Assembly: GCA_013140465.1 (NCBI GenBank)
Contig: JABFST010000415.1
Span: 1-10,503, forward strand
Reading direction: 5' to 3'
Source: Methylococcaceae bacterium
Lineage (GTDB): Bacteria; Pseudomonadota; Gammaproteobacteria; Methylococcales; Methylomonadaceae
Length of the DNA stretch: 10,503 nt
Of this stretch, positions 1 to 6,983 are shown piece by piece. The notes beneath the pieces were generated by a model. It did no database searches. It had not been told where the DNA came from and was given only the letters and a program-made list of their open reading frames with translations. The position numbers were made by a program, and so were the translations under genes. Positions within the stretch are counted from its first letter, which is position 1; each line of letters starts with the position of its first letter.

Positions 1-1289
1 GTGTTAAGCAATCCGTTGTTGAGTTGCACCAACTCATCCGCCAACAACCGCCCGGCCTGACGGTATAAGGCCGAGCGTGCCTTAAAATAGCGGTATCGCG
101 CCAAACGTTGGCTTTTGCGGGCGGCAGACAGTTGTTGTTCGGCTGCCAGCAAATCGACTATTGTGACGACACCTAGCTCATAGCCTTTTTTCATTGCATC
201 GCGCGATTTTTCGCTGGCCTGTAATTGGCTGTCAGTCGCTTGGTTGCGTGCGGGGGCGGCAGCCATGTCCAAATAGGCGGCGCGGGTCAGCTGTTCCAAC
301 TCGCGGCGTTTTTGTTCCAAACGCGCCGCGCTTAAACCACGCTGGGCTTGGGCGGCACGCACTTTGGCCTCGGTCATGCCGCCTTCATACAAGGGCAAGG
401 TGGCTTGCACGCTGGCACTGCCGACATCATAAGGCAAAGATTGTTGGTTATTAAAGCTGGTGTCGCTGTAGTTGCCGCCAATTTGCAGTTCGATACGCGG
501 CAAATGGCCGGCCCGATAGGCGGTTATGCTGCGCCGTGCCGCTTCAACCGCATGCCTTAGTGCCAGCAATTCAGGATTTTGCCCCGCTTGTTGTACCCAA
601 GCTTCTATGCTGCCTTCGGGCGGTGCTTGGGGAACATCTAAGCGTGCCGCTTGGAGATGGCTGACGGCATCGCCTGTCAGTTCGCGCAGTTTTTCCAGAC
701 TAATACGCGCTTGGTTGTCGCTGTCTAACAATTGTGTGCGCAAGGTGGCTACCCGCGCTTGCAATTCGTATAAGTCGGTGATTAAGGCCAGCTGACGGGC
801 TTGCATGGCGGTGACGCGTTTTAGCTGCTGTTCGGTCGCCGCCAATTCGGCGGCAATAATCTCGCTGTTGTCGGCGGCTTCTAAGGCATTGACATAGCGT
901 TCCACCAAGTCGTAAATCAATTGCTGGTGAGCCGCCAACAGCTCTTCTTCGCCTTGTGAGGTACGCGCTTCTTGGCTTTTCATCAGCAAATAGCTTTGTA
1001 AGTCAAACAGGGGCTGCACCACGTTAAGCCCAGCTCGTATCCCGGCATATTCCGAGGCCGGACGGTTTTGGTAGGTCAGCCGATTCAGCGAGTAATTGCC
1101 GCTGATTTCCGCTTTAGGCAATAATCGCCCTAGGGCTTGGTCTTCTTCGGCGCGGGCAATGGCTAGGGCGTATTCGCTGCCGTTGAGCGCGGGCGCGGAC
1201 ACCACGGCGCGTTGGTATAACGACAATAAGTCATCCGCCATGCTTAACGCACTGTGGCTAAGGGCTATCAGAAACAGTAACCGACGCAT
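1..1289 (-). CDS. TolC-family outer-membrane channel protein of a type I secretion system (3' end cut by window edge)
   Basis: This gene encodes the outer-membrane and periplasmic tunnel component that docks onto the adaptor and ABC exporter encoded just upstream. It begins at the ATG whose first base is 1289, with a GAGGAC Shine-Dalgarno (1297-1302) 7 bases upstream inside the end of the adaptor gene. About 429 residues are visible. A signal peptide covers residues 1-18 (MRRLLFLIALSHSALSMA), followed by the mature start DDLLSLYQRAV. Two TolC-type repeats of long Gln/Ala/Glu/Arg-rich helices follow, with the strand-like stretches LNVVQPLFDLQSY near 88-100 and VQATLPLYEGG near 294-304. The late motif GYELGVVTIVDLLAAEQQL is typical of the second TolC repeat. 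Family members run roughly 430-480 residues, so only the extreme C-terminus should be missing. Its place directly after the adaptor supports type I secretion rather than multidrug efflux. It was read by translating the reverse strand by eye. Confidence 0.93.
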   Translation of the reverse strand, partial: MRRLLFLIALSHSALSMADDLLSLYQRAVVSAPALNGSEYALAIARAEEDQALGRLLPKAEISGNYSLNRLTYQNRPASEYAGIRAGLNVVQPLFDLQSYLLMKSQEARTSQGEEELLAAHQQLIYDLVERYVNALEAADNSEIIAAELAATEQQLKRVTAMQARQLALITDLYELQARVATLRTQLLDSDNQARISLEKLRELTGDAVSHLQAARLDVPQAPPEGSIEAWVQQAGQNPELLALRHAVEAARRSITAYRAGHLPRIELQIGGNYSDTSFNNQQSLPYDVGSASVQATLPLYEGGMTEAKVRAAQAQRGLSAARLEQKRRELEQLTRAAYLDMAAAPARNQATDSQLQASEKSRDAMKKGYELGVVTIVDLLAAEQQLSAARKSQRLARYRYFKARSALYRQAGRLLADELVQLNNGLLN

Positions 1290-1293
1290 GGCC

Positions 1294-2631
1294 TTAGTCC
1301 TCGATGAATGAGCGGGCAAAAATATTGCTGAATGGCTGCACCAAATATTGCCAAAACGTGCGCTCGCCTGTGTTAATCAGCACTTCGGCGGGCATCCCGG
1401 GCAATAGCACCAAGCCCCGCTGGCGCAAGGCGGTTAATCCTGCCGGATCGACACTGACCCGCGCCAGATAATAACTGCTTTTGGTTTGCTCATCGCTGAG
1501 CCGATCGGCGGACAAGGTCGTCAATTGCCCAGCCACTTTGGGGGTTTTCGCGCTTTTAAACGCGCTAAAGCGAATTTCGCAGCTTTGCCCAATTTGCACT
1601 TTGTCAATGTCCAACGGCGATACCTGCGCTTCTATCACCAGCTTTTCCTGTTGCGGGATAATGTCCAGCAAGCGTCCGCCCGGCGGGATCACCGCGCCGA
1701 CGGTATGCACGCCCAAACCCAGCACCATGCCCGCTTCGGGGGCTTTAATGACGGTGCGCGTCACCGTGTCCGCCAACCATTGGGTTTTTTCGTGCAGTTC
1801 GGCGACTTCGGTTTGCACTTGGCTTAGTTCCTCAATTACCAAACGCTGAAACTCTTTGTCGATTTGCACAATCTTTAGTGCCAGCTCATGGCTTTGGGTG
1901 TTGGCGCTGGCAATATTGGCGGCAAAATCCCCCAAATCGCCTTCCGCTTCTGCCAAACGGCGTTCCAACTCGCTGACTTTTTGTTTTTCCACATAGCCTT
2001 CTTTCAGCATGGCCTTAAAATCCACCAGCTCTTTTGCCAAAGATTCTGCCAATTGCTTGCGGCTGGCTTTTTGCGCGTTTATGCCGTCGATTTGGCTGCG
2101 CAGTTGTTGGCGTTGCTGCGTTAGAATGTCGATTTCGCCCTTGCGTGAGCTTTGCCTGACGCTAAACGCCTCGCTTTCTACACGCATGGCCTGTTCGGCG
2201 CGGGGATGTTGCGCCGCCAACAAAGCTGGCGGATAGTTGATCGCGGTGGCGCGGCCCTGTTCTGCCATCAGCCGTGCGGCACGCGCCAAGGCTGCATATA
2301 ATTGTCCGCGCAATGTTTCCAACTGGGCACTGGACGAAGTGTCTTCCAGTTCGATCAGCACTTGGCCCTTAGTGATAGTGTCGCCGTCGCGCACATGGAT
2401 GGCCTTGACTATGCCGCCTTCCAGATGTTGTACGGTTTTGCGGTAGCCATCAACGGTGACGCTGCCAGGTGCCAAAGCCGCGCTGCCCAGCGGTGCAAAC
2501 ACCGACCAACCGCCAAAAAACACCAGCATCACCGCCACCAACACATAGCCTAAACGGCGGATAGGGCGATCATCGGCAAAACCTGCCAGCGCGTTGTCGG
2601 GCTGCGCTTTTATCGGGGGCAATAAGCTCAT
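1294..2631 (-). CDS. HlyD-family type I secretion membrane fusion protein (PrtE-like)
   Basis: This is the inner-membrane-anchored periplasmic adaptor that bridges the ABC exporter to the TolC-like channel. It has 445 residues. A short cytoplasmic N-terminus precedes one membrane segment at about 28-46 (GYVLVAVMLVFFGGWSVF). The first half of the lipoyl/barrel region is at about 56-97 and contains the family signature HLEGGIVKAIHVRDGD. A long helical hairpin of heptad-like Gln, Glu, Leu and Ala residues spans about 105-285. The second lipoyl half starts at VIKAPEAGMVLGLGV, and a beta-barrel follows to the C-terminus. The length matches type I adaptors (about 430-480). Its ATG overlaps the exporter stop codon as ATGA (2628-2631), which implies translational coupling; the only SD-like stretch is a weak GTGGGG. 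Assignment to the family is firm; assignment to a protease-type exporter rests on the partner ABC protein. Confidence 0.95.
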   Translation of the reverse strand: MSLLPPIKAQPDNALAGFADDRPIRRLGYVLVAVMLVFFGGWSVFAPLGSAALAPGSVTVDGYRKTVQHLEGGIVKAIHVRDGDTITKGQVLIELEDTSSSAQLETLRGQLYAALARAARLMAEQGRATAINYPPALLAAQHPRAEQAMRVESEAFSVRQSSRKGEIDILTQQRQQLRSQIDGINAQKASRKQLAESLAKELVDFKAMLKEGYVEKQKVSELERRLAEAEGDLGDFAANIASANTQSHELALKIVQIDKEFQRLVIEELSQVQTEVAELHEKTQWLADTVTRTVIKAPEAGMVLGLGVHTVGAVIPPGGRLLDIIPQQEKLVIEAQVSPLDIDKVQIGQSCEIRFSAFKSAKTPKVAGQLTTLSADRLSDEQTKSSYYLARVSVDPAGLTALRQRGLVLLPGMPAEVLINTGERTFWQYLVQPFSNIFARSFIED

Positions 2632-4322
2632 GACTGCCCCACTTGTGCCGGACGTTGGTTGAGTTTTGCCAACACTTCATCACGCGGCCCGTCCATTAGC
2701 AACACCCCGTCGTGCAATACCATCACTCTATCTACCAAACCCAAAATGCCCACCCGATGGGTGATGACAATCACCGTACAACCGCGTTGCTTTAAGCCAA
2801 ACAAGGCTTGCGCCAATGCCTGTTCGCCAACATCGTCCAAATTGGAATTAGGCTCGTCCAAAATCACCACGACCGGATCACCATACAATGCACGCGCCAA
2901 ACCCACCCGCTGCCGTTGTCCGGCAGACAACACGCCGCCTGTGCCGCCCAGTTCGGTGTCATAGCCATTCGGCAGTTGCAAGATCAGTTCATGCACGCCC
3001 GCCGCGCGTGCCGCCAGCACCACGCGCTCGGCATCGACTGTGCCAAAGCGGGCGATATTGTCGGCAATCGTGCCGTCAAACAGCTCAATGTCTTGCGGTA
3101 AATAGCCGATATGCGGGCCGATTAAACTGCGCTGCAACTGCCCGACATCGGCACCATCCAAACGGATAGCCCCGCTGACGACAGGCCAAATGCCCAATAA
3201 GGCACGCGCCAAGGTTGATTTGCCTGAGGCACTCGCACCAATTAAGGCGACAAACGTACCCGCAGCAATTTGAAAGCTTAAGCCTTTAAGGGCCGCCACT
3301 TTTGCCCCGGGCGGCACGACCACCGCCTGTTCGGCACGCAACACGCCTTGCGGCGCGGGTAGCGGCATGCGTTCCGGTTCGGCGGGAAAATCCGCCAATA
3401 AGGCATTCAGCCGCGCATAAGCCGTGCGTGCGCCTAAAAATTGCTTCCAACTACCTATCATCAAATCGATAGGCGCCAAGGCGCGACCCAGCAAAATGGA
3501 GCCGCCTATCATCAGCCCCGGGCTGATTTGTTTGTCTATCGCCAGCCATGCCCCCAAACCCAAAACCAGCGATTGCACGGTTACGCGGTAGGTTTTGGAC
3601 AAGGCGGAAATCAATCCGGCCTTATCGCTGGCAATCGCCTGCAATAAAATCAGCCGTTGTTGTTTTTCTTGCCAGCGCGCCAACAAATCCGGCAACATGC
3701 CCAAAGCGTGTATTACTTCGGCATTGCGCAAATTGCGGGCGGTGCTATTGCCATTTTCCACCGACACCCGATTGGCCTGTTCCAAATCATCATGGGTGGC
3801 ACGTTCATTCCAAATCGCCAACATCAGCAACACCAGTGCCGACACCAACGCCACCACGCCAAACGCAGGATGGAACAAAAACAGCAAAGCCACATAAATC
3901 GGCAGCCACGGCGCATCAAAAAACGCAAACAAGCCGTTGCCTGTCAAAAATTGCCGCAACACCAACAAATCGCCCAAAGGTTGGGTGCTGGACTTGCCAC
4001 CGCTGACCAACGCTTGCCGAAACATCACCCGATACAAACGCTCGTTCAACAACAAGTCAAAGCGCGTACTCACACGCACCAAAATTTGCGACCGCACCCA
4101 TTCCAACGCCCCTAACAGCACAAACAACACCACCGCCAGCAAGGTCAGCATCAACAGGGTGGACGTGCTGTTGCTGCCCAACACGCGGTCATACACTTGC
4201 ATCATATAAATCGATGGCATCAGCATCAGCAAATTGATAAACAGACTAAACACTGCGGCAGAACGGAACGACCCTCGACAATGGCCTAGGGCCTGGGCGA
4301 GTTCGGAAGGGGGTAAACGCAT
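2628..4322 (-). CDS. Type I secretion ABC transporter, permease-ATPase fusion (PrtD-like)
   Basis: This is a homodimeric half-transporter that uses ATP to push an unfolded C-terminal-signal protein, usually an RTX-type protein, directly out of the cell. I chose the ATG at 4322 (564 residues) because AGGA (4331-4334) sits 8 bases upstream. A TTG at 4340 would place that SD inside the gene. In the 564-residue numbering the membrane domain covers about 20-300, with hydrophobic stretches near 22-42, 56-74, 139-170 and 250-285. The nucleotide-binding domain shows Walker A GASASGKST (362-370), Q-loop YLPQD (Gln410), signature LSAGQ (465-469), Walker B VVVILDE (484-490) and the H-loop His522 in ITHR. 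There is no N-terminal C39 peptidase or peptidase-like domain, which places it with PrtD/AprD-type exporters rather than bacteriocin or HlyB-type ones. It leads the three-gene operon; no substrate gene lies beside it in the window. Confidence 0.95.
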   Translation of the reverse strand: MRLPPSELAQALGHCRGSFRSAAVFSLFINLLMLMPSIYMMQVYDRVLGSNSTSTLLMLTLLAVVLFVLLGALEWVRSQILVRVSTRFDLLLNERLYRVMFRQALVSGGKSSTQPLGDLLVLRQFLTGNGLFAFFDAPWLPIYVALLFLFHPAFGVVALVSALVLLMLAIWNERATHDDLEQANRVSVENGNSTARNLRNAEVIHALGMLPDLLARWQEKQQRLILLQAIASDKAGLISALSKTYRVTVQSLVLGLGAWLAIDKQISPGLMIGGSILLGRALAPIDLMIGSWKQFLGARTAYARLNALLADFPAEPERMPLPAPQGVLRAEQAVVVPPGAKVAALKGLSFQIAAGTFVALIGASASGKSTLARALLGIWPVVSGAIRLDGADVGQLQRSLIGPHIGYLPQDIELFDGTIADNIARFGTVDAERVVLAARAAGVHELILQLPNGYDTELGGTGGVLSAGQRQRVGLARALYGDPVVVILDEPNSNLDDVGEQALAQALFGLKQRGCTVIVITHRVGILGLVDRVMVLHDGVLLMDGPRDEVLAKLNQRPAQVGQS

Positions 4323-4376
4323 GTAGGAAATCCTGAACAATAAAAAACACGCCGTGCATGGCCTGTTAGCCCAACG

Positions 4377-4404
4377 ATTTTACAACATAGCCACGCTTAA
4401 GCAA
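4377..4404 (-). promoter_or_regulatory. Possible sigma-70-type promoter of the secretion operon
   Basis: On the minus strand a TTGCTT (4399-4404) and a TAAAAT (4377-4382) are separated by 16 bases, resembling -35 and -10 boxes. The -10 box ends about 55 bases before the chosen ATG of the ABC exporter, leaving room for a short leader that includes the AGGA ribosome-binding site. The match is only moderate and was found by eye. No operator-like palindrome overlaps it. Confidence 0.35.
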
Positions 4405-4647
4405 TCCAACATCTCGGCGTGCTGCTAGCAAGACTAGATGTTTAGTAGGTAAGGCAGGTTTTTAGGAATTTTTCATAGGCAGTAACGCGTGGTGATGCTA
4501 CGCAAGGCAATAGGTTTGGCTGTATGTTTTGCAGCCCTTTATGAGAGAGCTTTTAGGCATAAATTGTAACTGGCTAACCCAACAAGAAGAGCTTTTATAA
4601 TTCTCACACTCCGCATGGGAACGAGAAAATATTAATAATTGATAACT
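4405..4647. other. Intergenic stretch without a supportable gene
   Basis: This stretch separates the secretion operon from the repeat block. It is AT-richer than the genes. The short reading frames crossing it have no SD, no recognisable domain and a composition unlike the neighbouring proteins. The ten-base string AGAGCTTTTA occurs twice (4547-4556 and 4588-4597). An 11-of-12 direct repeat, TTGTAACTGGCT at 4564-4575 and TTGTAACTAGCT at 4852-4863, brackets the downstream repeat block. I see nothing else with a defined role. Confidence 0.5.
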
Positions 4648-4750
4648 GTAGAGACGCGATTTATCGCGTCTCCAATAGCCCCCCAATTGCTGAGGGAAAC
4701 GCAAATATGACAGAGGCGACAAATCCAGACGCGATAAATCGCGTCTCTAC
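4648..4750. repeat. Pair of inverted palindromic repeats (GAGACGCGAT core)
   Basis: Copy one (4648-4672) is GTA followed by a near-perfect hairpin, GAGACGCGAT-TT-ATCGCGTCTC. Copy two (4726-4750) is the same 25-base sequence in reverse orientation with one mismatch in the first base. The copies are separated by 53 bases of unrelated sequence. Each copy can fold alone, and the pair can also form a larger stem-loop. Palindromes of this type look like dispersed bacterial intergenic repeats, but copy number in this genome cannot be judged from one window. Confidence 0.85.
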
Positions 4751-4751
4751 G

Positions 4752-4808
4752 GTGGTTGTTCCAAAGCCCTGGGAACGACAACCGCACAGGGCTTTCATGG
4801 GCAACCAC
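4752..4808. repeat. Long interrupted hairpin adjoining the palindrome pair
   Basis: GTGGTTG (4752-4758) pairs with CAACCAC (4802-4808), and AAAGCCCTG (4763-4771) pairs with CAGGGCTTT (4787-4795), with a 15-base loop and a small internal bulge. It abuts the second copy of the neighbouring palindrome. There is no T-run beside it, so it does not look like an intrinsic terminator in either direction. It is most likely another member of the same intergenic repeat cluster. Confidence 0.75.
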
Positions 4809-4924
4809 AAGGGATTAGGCCGTCTGTCGTTTATAGTGCCCACGCGGAGCGTTGTAACTAGCTCTTTTATCGCCGTTATTGGCAACTGTTAATATAGATT
4901 CACAGTCTCTTAATCAAAACAGGC

Positions 4925-4958
4925 AAAAAAAAGCCCTCCTAGAAAATCCTGAGAGGGC
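4925..4958 (-). terminator. Rho-independent terminator of the PepSY protein gene
   Basis: Read on the minus strand, GCCCTC pairs with GAGGGC across a 14-base loop (stem arms 4953-4958 and 4933-4938) and is followed at once by eight T residues (4925-4932). It begins about 22 bases after the PepSY gene stop codon. The uridine tract exists only for minus-strand transcripts, so it is directional. It should separate the PepSY gene from the secretion operon downstream. Confidence 0.85.
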
Positions 4959-4979
4959 GAATGCCGTCACGAGAGCCAA

Positions 4980-6605
4980 TTATAAATAACGCTGCGATAC
5001 CGTTTCTGCGAATTTACGCAGAGGGGTTGTCGTGCGGGTGCGTGCTTGTTTTTTAGGGAAAAACGTTTGTTGTAAACGCCGCCAGCCTATCACTAATGAA
5101 CTTGCGCCCAACACTAAGCCCAACGATACCCACACTAACATCCACACATCCCAAACCGGACGCACATAAAACCAACCAAAATCCCAATGGTGCAAGGCGG
5201 AATAAGCCCAGCGCAACACGCGTCCACTGGTGTCTAAGCGCACCAATAATTTGCCGTCTTGCGGGTCTAAGTAATACTGCGTACCTGCGGCATCGGCTAG
5301 CTGCACGCGTAATACGGGCAGCGGCTTTTCGGTCAAGCCTTGATGATGCCTAGGGTAGTAATAGCTGTCGTAATCGTTAAGCAATTCACTGGACTGTACG
5401 CTGGCTTTGCCCGCCAAGCGTTGAGCCGCAGCCAGCAAGCTGGTGTTGCTAAATTGTTGGGTAACGCCGTCTAGTGCTTGCGGCAGACGTTGCCCATCGC
5501 GTGTGTAAGCCAATACGACCGATTCATTGCCTAGCTGCCGCCAGCCCAATTCCACCACGTCGTCAGCACCGACACCCGCTGCCAATCCAATAGGCAAGTT
5601 GGGTTGCCAATCGCGTATCACCGCCGGAAATTGGCTGCCTGTGTAACGGCTAAGTTCGGCTTTGCTGGGATTGCCTGTGTTAAATATCTTGCCGGGATTG
5701 GTGTCTAAAAAGCCGCTTAATGCCCAAAACAACACGACAATACCGCCGATTAAACCACTCCAAAAATGCCATTTAAACCAAAATTCGCGGTAAGGTTGAG
5801 TACGGCCTTTAGAATAAGTGGGTTTGCCGTTAAAGCCAGGCCGCCAGCGCAGCCAGCCTATGATTAATCCCGTCAACGTGGCGATAGTGGCTGACAAGCC
5901 TAACCACAATTGCACATCATTACGGTTTTTGCCTAAGCCCATCGATTCTAAGGGTTTCAATAAATGCAGCCAATTGCCGGCCCAATAAAAGGCGCGGTCT
6001 ACCCGCGTTGAGGCGTGCAGCACTTCGCCCGTGCGCGACGATACCAGCAACTCATCGCCATCATTGACGGCTATGCGGTGGAACGGGCTTAAGGCATCTT
6101 GGTTGCGCAGGATGATGGGTTTGTCTACAGTTTCCACATAGCGGGCATTGACGGGTAGGTCGGCGTTGGCAGTAAACCAATGTTGGGCGATCACGACTGC
6201 GAGTTCGGGCGTAGTCGTGCGCAGTGCGCCATCTAAGGCCGACAAGGCAAAGCGTAGTCCCGTGCTGTCTTCTATCAACCACACAGGCACGCCGCCACTG
6301 CGCACTAAACGGGCATCGAGAATACTAGGCTCGGGTTTGGTTGTTGCCTTATCGGTTTTTGCCGCCGCGCCTTTAACTAGCGTTTTGCGTTGCCCCGCAC
6401 TGATGTCCCATGCCTCGCCCAAGCTTAACCAACCCAGCTCGGGCGACAAGCTTTCGGCGTGCGCCAGTTGCTGGCTGCGGTTTTGGGTAGTGGGCGTAGC
6501 GTACATAATCACTAGCCCCGTAAAAAACCAAAAAAACATAAATAAGCCCAACGCCACGCCTATCCAGCGATGGGCTTGGTACAACAACCAATTTAAAGAT
6601 TTCAT
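4980..6605 (-). CDS. PepSY-associated transmembrane (PiuB-like) protein
   Basis: This is an inner-membrane protein of 541 residues with four predicted membrane segments, at about 13-36, 232-253, 279-300 and 484-507. Two large periplasmic regions lie between segments 1-2 and 3-4. The N-terminus LLYQAHRWIGVALGLFM is the hallmark start of the PepSY-associated TM family. PepSY-like strand-turn-strand segments appear at about 185-215 (ELLVSSRTGEVLH) and 443-473 (QYYLDPQDGKLLVRLD). Histidines at or near membrane borders (12, 214, 280, 420-421, 472-473) are typical of this family and could bind haem or metal. Relatives are often found with siderophore and iron uptake genes and are proposed to help reduce iron in the periplasm, but the activity is not settled. 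The start ATG has only a weak AAGAG 7 bases upstream. A terminator follows the gene. No uptake receptor is visible here, so an iron role is inference. Confidence 0.85.
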   Translation of the reverse strand: MKSLNWLLYQAHRWIGVALGLFMFFWFFTGLVIMYATPTTQNRSQQLAHAESLSPELGWLSLGEAWDISAGQRKTLVKGAAAKTDKATTKPEPSILDARLVRSGGVPVWLIEDSTGLRFALSALDGALRTTTPELAVVIAQHWFTANADLPVNARYVETVDKPIILRNQDALSPFHRIAVNDGDELLVSSRTGEVLHASTRVDRAFYWAGNWLHLLKPLESMGLGKNRNDVQLWLGLSATIATLTGLIIGWLRWRPGFNGKPTYSKGRTQPYREFWFKWHFWSGLIGGIVVLFWALSGFLDTNPGKIFNTGNPSKAELSRYTGSQFPAVIRDWQPNLPIGLAAGVGADDVVELGWRQLGNESVVLAYTRDGQRLPQALDGVTQQFSNTSLLAAAQRLAGKASVQSSELLNDYDSYYYPRHHQGLTEKPLPVLRVQLADAAGTQYYLDPQDGKLLVRLDTSGRVLRWAYSALHHWDFGWFYVRPVWDVWMLVWVSLGLVLGASSLVIGWRRLQQTFFPKKQARTRTTTPLRKFAETVSQRYL

Positions 6606-6624
6606 AGTGTTACTCTTAAAAAAG

Positions 6625-6715
6625 GTAACGTCTCATGAGTGGCAGGATTAAGACCTGCGAGGTTTATAAAACCTCGCAGGTCTGCCGCTATTGCCTACAA
6701 CTAATGAGAAGTTAC
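6625..6715. mobile_element. 91-bp MITE-like element with GTAAC termini (element A)
   Basis: The ends are GTAACGTCTCATGAGT (6625-6640) and, inverted, GTAACTTCTCATTAGT (6700-6715), matching at 14 of 16 positions. Directly outside lie TAAAAAAG (6617-6624) and TAATAAAG (6716-6723), an 8-bp direct repeat with one mismatch that looks like an aged target-site duplication. The core is a perfect 15-bp stem, AGACCTGCGAGGTTT (6651-6665) against its complement at 6669-6683, with a three-base ATA loop. It encodes nothing. GTAA-starting ends with an 8-bp duplication are characteristic of the IS66 family, so a non-autonomous IS66-type element is the best reading. Its left edge is only 19 bases from the ATG of the PepSY gene. 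Confidence 0.7.
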
Positions 6716-6794
6716 TAATAAAGGGGGATTTCGGTAGCATCCAACAAATTCTTCACAGTTTGTAACTATTCAGAGCGACTTCTAATAAGTCAAA

Positions 6795-6840
6795 TTTACC
6801 GTAGGCTGCGCGGAGTCTTTACCGTAGGCTGAGCGGAGTC
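6795..6840 (+). repeat. 23-bp tandem duplication inside element B
   Basis: Two adjacent 23-base copies (6795-6817 and 6818-6840) share TTTACCGTAGGCTG, then C or A, then GCGGAGTC. They differ only at that one base. The second copy supplies most of the left arm of the perfect hairpin that follows, so the first copy looks like a duplicated hairpin arm. Confidence 0.9.
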
Positions 6841-6873
6841 GAAGCCGGTTTGTTCGCTTCGACTCCGCTCAGC
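6828..6873. repeat. Perfect 18-bp-stem hairpin inside element B
   Basis: GCTGAGCGGAGTCGAAGC (6828-6845) is perfectly complementary to 6856-6873 with a 10-base loop. The right arm runs straight into the tandem array and contributes the first half of its first unit. It resembles a widespread class of dispersed intergenic palindromes containing GACTCCGCTCAGCGAAC. No T-run follows, so terminator function is not supported. Confidence 0.88.
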
Positions 6874-6983
6874 GAACGGCTGCTCCGCTCAGCGAACGGC
6901 TGTTCCGCTCAGCGAACGGCTGCTCCGCTCAGCGAACGGCTGTTCCGCTCAGCGAACGGCTGTTCCGCTCAGCGAACGGCTGT
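6864..6983 (+). repeat. Six head-to-tail copies of a 20-bp unit
   Basis: The unit TCCGCTCAGCGAACGGCTGY is repeated six times with no spacer, at 6864, 6884, 6904, 6924, 6944 and 6964. The only variation is the last base: C in units 1 and 3, T in the others. Each unit also contains CCGCTCAGCG, a weakly self-complementary core. The array begins inside the right arm of the adjacent hairpin, so it probably grew by slippage or unequal exchange from one hairpin arm. A reading frame runs through it on the plus strand, but only because the repeats lack stops; it is not a gene. Confidence 0.95.

Noticed and set aside
3548..4115. Long plus-strand frames opposite the ABC exporter
   Set aside because: They are antisense shadows of a well-conserved gene, with His/Gln/Thr/Pro-rich artefactual composition.
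4323..4340. Upstream TTG start for the ABC exporter
   Set aside because: The AGGA ribosome-binding site lies inside that extension and is ideally spaced for the ATG at 4322.
4498..4722. Minus-strand small reading frame
   Set aside because: It crosses the palindromic repeat, has no SD or known domain, and its composition is unlike the neighbouring proteins.
4661..4892. Overlapping small frames on both strands in the repeat block
   Set aside because: They translate palindromic repeats and share no features with known proteins.
6864..6983. Possible CRISPR array
   Set aside because: The 20-bp units are contiguous with no unique spacers, and no cas gene is present.
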